Origin: Thermus brockianus
GTDB taxonomy: Bacteria > Deinococcota > Deinococci > Deinococcales > Thermaceae
Reading direction: 5' to 3'
NCBI RefSeq assembly: GCF_021462505.1
Contig: NZ_JAKEDV010000003.1
Location: forward strand, 235,432 to 299,431
DNA length: 64,000 nt
The translations under genes were made by a program, and so were the position numbers. The stretch's first letter is position 1; each line of letters begins with the position of its first letter. Of this stretch, positions 58,850-64,000 are shown in pieces. Under the pieces are notes generated by a model. It did no database searches. It had not been told where the DNA came from and was given only the letters and a program-made list of their open reading frames with translations.

Positions 58850-59373
58850 AGTCGGTGTGGATCCGGCGGCTTTCTTTGGGCTTTCTCAGCTTGGGTCTTC
58901 TCCTCGTCCTCGCCATGGTGGTTAGGGAGGTGCGCTGGTACGCCTTGGCCTCTCACCCCCCTGAGGACATCGCCCTCCCCTCGGTGTCCCTGTTCACTCT
59001 GGATGGGGGCATCATCGACTTACGGGCTTATCTGGGGACTCCCCTTGTGGTGAACCTCTGGGCCAGCTGGTGCCCTCCTTGCCAGAGGGAGCTTCCCATG
59101 ATGGCCCGGGTAGCGGAGGAGGGGGGTGTCCTCTTCCTCTTCGTGGCGGTCAAGGACAAACCCGAGAGGGTGAAGGATTTTCTCCGGGAGCACAGGATAA
59201 AGCCCTCCCGGTGGACGCGGTTCTTCTTGGGAGATGAGCCCTTGATACGCGCGGTCTACACGGTGGGACTCCCTACCACGCTCTTCTTCGGCTCTGACGG
59301 GAAGGCGCGTGGAAGGCATCTAGGGGAGATTGACGAGAAGACGCTGAGGGAGAAAGTGGAGGTGCTTAAGTGA
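58846..59373 (+). CDS. Membrane-anchored TlpA-type thioredoxin
   Basis: 175 residues from TTG 58846, overlapping the previous stop (TTGA) with GGAGG 10 nt upstream; GTG 58855 is an alternative. One N-terminal membrane helix (LGFLSLGLLLVLAMVV), then a TlpA/ResA-like domain with WASWCPPCQREL and GLPTTLFFG. Second thiol-redox protein of this operon; the pair suggests disulfide-bonded surface components. Confidence 0.85.
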   Translation: MKSVWIRRLSLGFLSLGLLLVLAMVVREVRWYALASHPPEDIALPSVSLFTLDGGIIDLRAYLGTPLVVNLWASWCPPCQRELPMMARVAEEGGVLFLFVAVKDKPERVKDFLREHRIKPSRWTRFFLGDEPLIRAVYTVGLPTTLFFGSDGKARGRHLGEIDEKTLREKVEVLK

Positions 59374-60083
59374 TCTTTGCGGGAGTTTTGGCCCTGTTCT
59401 TCTTGGGGTACTTGGCGATCGCGGTTCACGAGCTGGGGCACTACCTCGCTTACCGCAGGTACGGTGTCCCGGTAGAAGGGGTTTACATTGGTGGGCCGCC
59501 CTGGATTCTCCGGTGGCGGCGTGGAGGAACGGAGTACCGCTTAGGGCTTTTGCCGCTCTTCGGGGCGGTCGCCTCCAAGTGGGAAGAGGTGGACAGGCTC
59601 CCTCCGGGAAGAGTCCTCGGACTTTTTCTCTCCGGTCCCCTCTTCAGCTTCCTGGCGGGAGTTCTGGGGTTCCTCGCCTTGGGCGTGATGAAGGGGAACC
59701 TCGTCGCGGTGGGGAAAGTTCTCCTCCTCATCTTGGTCTTCCCCTTCATACTCCTTCAGAACCTCTACCAGGCGCTGTTCCTTGACCTTCTCGAGATGGG
59801 GGCCGTCCCTTTGGTCCAGGCTTCGGGACAGGTCCTGGTGAGCCACGGCTTAGAGGGACTGCTGGTCCTCTGGGGGGTCTTCAACATCGTCCTCTTCTGG
59901 TTCAACCTGCTTCCCGTGCCTCCTCTTGACGGAGGACAGGCGGTCTTTCTCCTCTTTCGGCATCGGGCGTGGTTTCACCGGGTCTACCCCTATGTCTTGG
60001 GATTTGGGTTTGCTGTTCTTTTCGCGCTCTTCGAGCTTGCTCTGCTCAAGGACGCGGTGAGGCTTTTGGGAGGTGAGAGATGA
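59370..60083 (+). CDS. M50-family (site-2-protease) membrane metallopeptidase
   Basis: 237 residues, GTG start overlapping the previous TGA. First helix has [12 protein letters not shown] (HExxH) and a later helix has PVPPLDGGQAVFLL with the third zinc ligand. No PDZ domain, unlike the chromosomal rseP at 43422-44432. An element-borne intramembrane protease may process a membrane regulator or a pilin-like substrate. Confidence 0.87.
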   Translation: MIFAGVLALFFLGYLAIAVHELGHYLAYRRYGVPVEGVYIGGPPWILRWRRGGTEYRLGLLPLFGAVASKWEEVDRLPPGRVLGLFLSGPLFSFLAGVLGFLALGVMKGNLVAVGKVLLLILVFPFILLQNLYQALFLDLLEMGAVPLVQASGQVLVSHGLEGLLVLWGVFNIVLFWFNLLPVPPLDGGQAVFLLFRHRAWFHRVYPYVLGFGFAVLFALFELALLKDAVRLLGGER

Positions 60084-61384
60084 ACCGGGTAGGGTTTCTT
60101 GGGCTTTTAGGGGTTCTGGTTCTTTCGGCTTGCGCTCCCACGGTCACGGGGGATCCGTTTGGGGAGGTGGACCTCAGCAGGGTTCTTCCCGGAAGCGGGA
60201 CTTACCAACCTCCCCGTGGGGTGTACGAGCCTGTGCCCACCGTGAGCGAGGAAAGGCTCACGCATCCGGACTCCCGGGTTCGGGAAGAGGCTTTCGCCCT
60301 TCTGCGCCGACAGAAGGCGAGTGGGGACGGCGGTTCCGAGTTCCACTACCTCTACGGCAGGTACTACGAGGCTTCCGGGGACTACGAGAGGGCGGCCTCC
60401 TACTACAACCTTGGGCTGAAGGCCCTATACCCCTATGCCTTCGACCGCCAAGGGCGGGACATCTGGGAGTACGGCTACCGCAGGGCGGAGGCCTACCTCC
60501 GCTTCGCTCCCGAAAAGGCGGCGAGGGACGCTCGGATTCTCGCCGAGAAGGCGGCTCCAGCGGAGCGGGGCAGGCTCTCTCAGAAGACCCGGGCCTACGC
60601 CCTCCTGGTGCGGGCGGAGGAGGCCCGGGGCAACGCGGAGGGGGTGCTTGAAGCCGCCGACCTCTTCTACAAGTCCATCGGGGACACGGTGTGGCTGGGT
60701 GGCCTTCCGAGGCTCTTCTGGGAAGTGACCCTCTCTCGGGCGAAGGCCCTCGAGGCCCTGGGGCGTGTGGAGGAGGCCAGGAAGGTCTACGCCGAGATCG
60801 CTTCCACCCGAGACCTCCTGGTGCCCCGGGAGGTGCAGGCGGAGGCCGAAAAGGCCCTCTCCCGGTTGGGAGCCCCCGTTCCAAAGGAAGCTCCGAAGGC
60901 CCCTGAGCCTCCACAGGCTCCACTTCCGCCCGCTTCCGAGAAGTCTTCCGCTCCTCCCTCTACCGCCTTCCAGGAGCAAGCGGTGGAGGTGGTGAGGGGC
61001 TTCCTGGAAGCTCTGAAGGCCTTGGACCTCGCCAAGGTGAACCAGGTGCTCTCCCAGCCCCTCTACGATGTCCTGAAGGAGCGGGAGCTTCAGAGGCGGG
61101 TGACCCCGGAGATGCGGGAGAGGGCGGCGAAGCTCCGGTACGAGATCGCCAGGGTGACTCCTCCCTCTCCCACGGCCCCCTTGCCCAAGGTGGAGGTGGT
61201 CTACGACCTCGGGGAGGGCGAGAGGCTTCTCGTGCTCTACTTGGTGAACAACCAGGACGGGAGACTCGTGGTGCTTTCGGGGGATCTGCCGCCAGCGCTC
61301 GCCGCTTTCCTCGGTAGCGCGGACACCAAGGCGGTGGTCCGGTTCCTTGAAGAGTTCCACGCCTTCGTGGGGCTCCCCCTGTAG
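60080..61384 (+). CDS. Lipoprotein with TPR-like repeats
   Basis: 434 residues, ATGA overlap. Lipobox LVLSAC with Cys18. Residues 70-260 are helical TPR-like repeats (YGRYYEASGDYERAASYYNL; AEEARGNAEGVLEAADLFY). A Pro/Ala-rich linker (about 270-295) leads to a C-terminal domain (300-434). Likely an outer-membrane or periplasmic scaffold; last gene before a perfect terminator. Confidence 0.78.
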   Translation: MNRVGFLGLLGVLVLSACAPTVTGDPFGEVDLSRVLPGSGTYQPPRGVYEPVPTVSEERLTHPDSRVREEAFALLRRQKASGDGGSEFHYLYGRYYEASGDYERAASYYNLGLKALYPYAFDRQGRDIWEYGYRRAEAYLRFAPEKAARDARILAEKAAPAERGRLSQKTRAYALLVRAEEARGNAEGVLEAADLFYKSIGDTVWLGGLPRLFWEVTLSRAKALEALGRVEEARKVYAEIASTRDLLVPREVQAEAEKALSRLGAPVPKEAPKAPEPPQAPLPPASEKSSAPPSTAFQEQAVEVVRGFLEALKALDLAKVNQVLSQPLYDVLKERELQRRVTPEMRERAAKLRYEIARVTPPSPTAPLPKVEVVYDLGEGERLLVLYLVNNQDGRLVVLSGDLPPALAAFLGSADTKAVVRFLEEFHAFVGLPL

Positions 61385-61390
61385 ACAGAA

Positions 61391-61416
61391 AACCCCCGGT
61401 GAGGTCACCGGGGGTT
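61391..61416. terminator. Bidirectional terminator, copy 1
   Basis: AACCCCCGGTGA-GG-TCACCGGGGGTT, a perfect 12-bp inverted repeat. It ends the plus-strand operon and the minus-strand gene at 61431, where TTTTCTG follows. It is nearly identical to copy 2 at 61792-61815. Confidence 0.85.
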
Positions 61417-61430
61417 GGGAAACCACCGCT

Positions 61431-61724
61431 TTACTCCGGAAGAACCGGAGGAAGGCGGTCCTCCTCTTCCGTGCCTAGATACTCAACGGTGTTTTCCCTG
61501 AATCGCCACAAGTCGTAGTGTCCAGGGGCACCCCAGGCACGGAACCACGTCACGGTATCGTCCTTCAGCTCCAGCCAGTCCCCGCAGAACTCCCTGCCAC
61601 AAGAGCAGGGAGCGCTAACTTTGATAACCCCCTCCTCGGTCGTCAAGAAGACTGGGCCTTGGCGACCGAGGTAGTTCATGACTTCCCACAAAAACCGCTC
61701 CATGGTCTCCATGCTCATACTCAC
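61431..61724 (-). CDS. Small protein with a CxCxxxxC motif
   Basis: 97 residues. APCSCGREFCGDW could bind zinc. The start has several ATGs (MSMSMETM); AGGGAGGTGAG lies just upstream of the first. It stands alone between two near-identical terminators and has its own promoter (61745-61773), so it is expressed independently of its neighbours. Function unknown. Confidence 0.7.
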   Translation of the reverse strand: MSMSMETMERFLWEVMNYLGRQGPVFLTTEEGVIKVSAPCSCGREFCGDWLELKDDTVTWFRAWGAPGHYDLWRFRENTVEYLGTEEEDRLPPVLPE

Positions 61725-61744
61725 CTCCCTTACGGGACAATCTG

Positions 61745-61773
61745 ATTGTATCCACCTATACTACGGAGGGCAA
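61745..61773 (-). promoter_or_regulatory. Promoter of the CxCxxxxC protein gene
   Basis: Minus strand TTGCCC (61773-61768), 17 bp, TACAAT (61750-61745), 21 nt before the start codon. Confidence 0.65.
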
Positions 61774-61791
61774 TAGCGTGTGCAAACGAAA

Positions 61792-61815
61792 ACCCCCGGT
61801 GACCTCACCGGGGGT
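61792..61815. terminator. Bidirectional terminator, copy 2
   Basis: ACCCCCGGTGA-CC-TCACCGGGGGT, a perfect 11-bp stem. It follows the minus-strand membrane protein gene, with TTTTCG on the minus side. Stem sequence is the same as copy 1; only the two loop bases differ. Confidence 0.8.
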
Positions 61816-61831
61816 CAGACGACCGCCTCCT

Positions 61832-62233
61832 CTATCTGAGGACGCTGGCGATCAAGACCAGCGCCCCCGTGGCGATAAAGAGGAGGCCTATGGCGTAAAA
61901 AACGTACGCTACTGCCTTCTGCCACTTCGGGGTCGAAGGGGGCGGAAGCTCTTTGAACTCCACCTCCACCACGTCCGGGTCAGGCAACGCCGGACGGGTG
62001 GAGTGGGGAAGCTCCCCCCGAACCCGCTCAAGAGGTTCGGGATAGACAATCTCCCCCTCAACGACTTCTATATCCTCCTCCCTCTCCTCCTTCCGAGAGT
62101 TGCCCCGGAGGTTCTGGATCACCTGGCGGAGAAGAGGCCAGGCGATCCAGATGATGAGGAGAAGAAGCGCCTCCTTCTGGCCGCCGATAAAAGCGGCCAG
62201 CGCCAAAAAACTCGAAACGCCGATCCCCCACAT
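61832..62233 (-). CDS. Small two-helix membrane protein
   Basis: 133 residues. Two N-terminal hydrophobic stretches (VSSFLALAAFIGG; LLLLIIWIAWPLL), an acidic middle (REEDIEVVEGEIVYPEP) and a C-terminal membrane helix (AYVFYAIGLLFIATGALVL). No family recognised. It is divergent from the secreted protein gene at 62321. Confidence 0.65.
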   Translation of the reverse strand: MWGIGVSSFLALAAFIGGQKEALLLLIIWIAWPLLRQVIQNLRGNSRKEEREEDIEVVEGEIVYPEPLERVRGELPHSTRPALPDPDVVEVEFKELPPPSTPKWQKAVAYVFYAIGLLFIATGALVLIASVLR

Positions 62234-62305
62234 ACCTACCCCCCTTTCAGGGCACCCTCATTCTACTATGCTCCCTTTTTCTACTCCGCTTCTCACCCTC
62301 CGTGT

Positions 62306-62311
62306 TATAAT
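62306..62311 (+). promoter_or_regulatory. -10 box of a leaderless transcript
   Basis: A perfect TATAAT 9 nt before ATG 62321, so the mRNA would start 2-3 nt before the start codon. No clear -35 is present; an activator may be needed. Confidence 0.6.
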
Positions 62312-62320
62312 CCGTGGTAG

Positions 62321-62635
62321 ATGCGTTGGCTGTGGGCGTTAGCGGTCTTCCTTGGGTTGGGGTTAGGCCGTGGATACACGGTGGAGTTGGTGCCCTACGC
62401 CACCACGGTCTTGCGTTTTGACGAGGGGGTGAGGTATGTAGCCACAGGGTGGCCCTTCGTGCAGGTGCAGGTTTTGGAGGGGGTGATGGTGCTTCTTCGT
62501 CCTTTGGTGCGCGAGGGCGGGGGAGAGCTTTGGGTGATGCTTCAGGACGGCAGGCAGTATCGGTTCTACCTGGAGGTCAACGGAGAAGCCAAGGTAGCCA
62601 GGACCTATGTCTTTGTGGGGAGGACTTGGAGGTAA
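62321..62635 (+). CDS. Secreted small beta-protein, VirB9/TrbG N-terminal-like
   Basis: 104 residues. Signal peptide MRWLWALAVFLGLGLGRG. The rest is beta-rich: VLRFDEGVRYVATGWPFVQV, MVLLRPLVREG, ELWVMLQDGRQYRFYL. The order of strands resembles the N-terminal domain of VirB9/TrbG and of secretin-associated pilus proteins. Similarity is by pattern only. Confidence 0.55.
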   Translation: MRWLWALAVFLGLGLGRGYTVELVPYATTVLRFDEGVRYVATGWPFVQVQVLEGVMVLLRPLVREGGGELWVMLQDGRQYRFYLEVNGEAKVARTYVFVGRTWR

Positions 62636-62638
62636 GTC

Positions 62639-63397
62639 GTGAGGCGGTGGACTTCTTTCGTGGCGGTTCTTTTGACGGCGGCGTTGGCTCAACTTGGTCC
62701 CTATGTGGAGAAAACTTACGATGTGCGCGACTTGATGGTACGCCCTGGGATTGTGGTGTTGACCCCGGGGTTTTTGACCATCGTGGACGTGGACGAAAGT
62801 GTGGAGCAGGCCGTTTCCGCGCGGTCGGACCTCTTTGAGATGAGGGTGTTTGGGAACAGCATCTATCTGAGGCCGACGAAGCGGGCGGGGACCACGGACC
62901 TGGTGGTGACCGCAGGAGGACGGGTCTTCATGCTCCGGCTGGTCATTGACGACAAGAACTTCACCACTTACCGTTACCGCATTCGTTATCCCCGTCAGAC
63001 GGAGGTGCCTCAGGGGGAGATGACCCCGGTGACGCGTGGGGAGACGAAGTTCCCTGGGGAGGTCAGGGAGGCCACGCTTCCCTTGCAGGTGGAGTTTACC
63101 CTGACCAAGGCGGGAGAGGGGTTGCTCCTCGAGTACCGGGCGCTCAACGCTGGAAAGAACCCGGTGGTCTTGGACCCGGCGCGGCTTCGGGTTCGGGGCG
63201 GGGGGAAGGACCTCTCTTTCCGCCTGCTTTGGCGCGAAGGAGCGGCGGTGCCCGGGCGATTGCTTCCTGGGGAGACTGAACGGGGGGCTTTTCTCGTGGA
63301 CAGCTTGACGCTCCCGGTGGAGGTGTCCTGGTCAGCTACGGAAGTAGGCACGGGTAGGACTCTCGTGGTTGGGGGTAAATGGAGCGAGGTGAAGTGA
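62639..63397 (+). CDS. Secreted protein with VirB9/TrbG-like N-terminal domain
   Basis: 252 residues, GTG start 3 bp after the previous stop. Signal peptide MRRWTSFVAVLLTAALAQ. Residues 25-110 (IVVLTPGFLTIVDVDESVEQ, MRVFGNSIYLRPTKRAGTTD, LVVTAGGRVFMLRLVID) follow the VirB9/TrbG N-terminal pattern in which a 'TNLxVxT' strand pair is conserved. A second beta domain fills 125-252. Possibly part of a type IV-like transfer channel; no other VirB gene is seen in the window. Confidence 0.6.
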   Translation: MRRWTSFVAVLLTAALAQLGPYVEKTYDVRDLMVRPGIVVLTPGFLTIVDVDESVEQAVSARSDLFEMRVFGNSIYLRPTKRAGTTDLVVTAGGRVFMLRLVIDDKNFTTYRYRIRYPRQTEVPQGEMTPVTRGETKFPGEVREATLPLQVEFTLTKAGEGLLLEYRALNAGKNPVVLDPARLRVRGGGKDLSFRLLWREGAAVPGRLLPGETERGAFLVDSLTLPVEVSWSATEVGTGRTLVVGGKWSEVK

Positions 63398-64000
63398 TGA
63401 GGCGGTGGGGTGTTCTTCTTTTGGTAGGGGTGTTTTCCCTCGGAGTTGCGCAGTCTTGGAGTCGAGATGCGGTGGACTCCTTGATGCGGGAGGGGATTGT
63501 CTACGGGTATCCGAGTGGAGAGATCAAGCCGGAAGCTTACGCGAAGCGGGGAGAAGTCTTCACCCTTCTGTGGCGGGTCATTCTCACCTACCGTTTGAAA
63601 GACCTTCAGTCCTTGACCAAAGAGGACATCGAACGGCTGAAGGGGCTCCTCGCTACCGTAGAGGAGCTTTCTAGGGCGTTGCGGGACCAGGGGCAGGTGC
63701 TTTCGGCCTATTCGGATGCCATCAAAGAGTTGCGGCAAGATCTGGAGAAGGCGCAGGCGTACGCGAACACTCTGGCGGGCGAGGCCGGGAAGAAGGCGGA
63801 AGAAGCCCTGGCCCAGGTGTCTACCTGGGTGGAACGGTTGAGCGCTTTAGAGGCCACCACTTACAAGGGGTTGCGGGACTTCCGGGAAGAGGTGAACACC
63901 CTGACGGGGGCCCTCAAGGACTTGGACGCAAAGGTGAAGAGTCTGGAGGAGGCGCTTTCCGGGAAGACCGGAGAGCTTTCCACCAGGTTCTCCGAGTTTC
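63397..64000 (+). CDS. SLH-domain coiled-coil surface protein, 3' part beyond the window
   Basis: At least 201 residues, open at the window end. ATG overlaps the previous TGA (TGATG). Signal peptide MRRWGVLLLVGVFSLGVAQ, then one S-layer homology domain at about 20-65 (SLMREGIVYGYPSGEIKPEA). From about residue 85 a long heptad-like coiled coil follows (LLATVEELSRALRDQGQVLS). SLH domains in Thermus bind the cell-wall polymer, so this may link an element-encoded structure to the envelope. Confidence 0.8.
   Translation, partial: MRRWGVLLLVGVFSLGVAQSWSRDAVDSLMREGIVYGYPSGEIKPEAYAKRGEVFTLLWRVILTYRLKDLQSLTKEDIERLKGLLATVEELSRALRDQGQVLSAYSDAIKELRQDLEKAQAYANTLAGEAGKKAEEALAQVSTWVERLSALEATTYKGLRDFREEVNTLTGALKDLDAKVKSLEEALSGKTGELSTRFSEF

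Larger units (their letters stand above)
49372..64000. mobile_element. Integrated element at tRNA-Ala (ICETh1-like), right end outside the window
   Basis: It begins at a tRNA 3' end with a tyrosine integrase pointing at the tRNA, then an excisionase-like gene, an S24 repressor, a PrimPol-ATPase replication module and a long operon of uncommon genes. GC and codon use are softer than in the chromosome to the left. The PrimPol closely resembles, from memory, the T. thermophilus HB27 PrimPol that lies in the ICETh1 element. No second copy of the tRNA 3' end is seen up to 64000, so the right boundary is unknown and the extent given is a minimum. Confidence 0.8.

Noticed and set aside
49372-64000. 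Tailless or tailed prophage
   Set aside because: No capsid, portal, terminase, tail or lysis genes are recognisable in this part. A phage-derived satellite cannot be excluded because the right end is missing.

Overview
The window is a stretch of a Thermus chromosome. The evidence is the very high GC and G/C-ending codons, the narCGHJIK1K2 nitrate respiration operon, a short 196-residue EF-Ts, spoVS in a non-sporulating background, frequent ATGA/TGATG overlaps between genes, and a PrimPol that I recognise as close to the T. thermophilus HB27 enzyme. The species cannot be fixed from the sequence alone.

Region 1 (1-13862) is an anaerobic nitrate/nitrogen-oxide block. A diheme cytochrome c (narC), the nitrate reductase subunits and chaperone (narGHJI) and two MFS nitrate/nitrite transporters form one operon that ends in a hairpin terminator. 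It is followed by a second set of genes: two DUF2249 proteins, two heme-copper-oxidase-like membrane proteins, a protoglobin fused to a MoaD-like domain, and a DUF59 protein. Two near-identical palindromes of CRP/FNR type sit about 43 nt before two start codons in this set, which suggests one regulon for nitrogen-oxide response.

Region 2 (13859-26684) is mainly a minus-strand run of hemE-hemH-hemY followed by three large c-di-GMP proteins (GGDEF; GGDEF-EAL; PAS/GAF/HD-GYP). A secreted parvulin diverges from hemE.

Region 3 (26681-32415) holds a nitrilase-family amidase and a sulfur/persulfide module: TauE exporter, tandem rhodanese, MBL-rhodanese persulfide dioxygenase, and divergently a PDO-type thioredoxin-fold protein, a rhodanese lipoprotein and an Lgt-like/TlpA fusion. 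The divergent promoter carries two CsoR/CstR-like operators.

Region 4 (32412-49371) is housekeeping: the SpoVR/DUF444/PrkA stress cluster, a CPBP protease and an MBL hydrolase of lower GC, a phosphoesterase, recX, an SRPBCC protein, spoVS, rsmB, proC, a glycosyltransferase, rseP, dxr, cdsA, frr, pyrH, tsf, rpsB and tRNA-Ala(UGC).

Region 5 (about 49372 to beyond 64000) is an integrated element next to tRNA-Ala. It has a tyrosine integrase, an excisionase-like protein, an S24 (LexA/CI-like) repressor facing a second HTH regulator, a PrimPol and a replicative-type ATPase whose 3' end contains an 11-copy iteron-like array. A tightly overlapping ten-gene operon follows (RuvC-like resolvase, two thioredoxin-fold proteins, M50 protease, TPR lipoprotein and unknowns). 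Last come two secreted proteins resembling the VirB9/TrbG N-terminal fold and an SLH/coiled-coil surface protein that runs off the window. The layout fits an ICETh1-like integrative element with its own replication module and a poorly described envelope apparatus. The right attachment site is not in the window.
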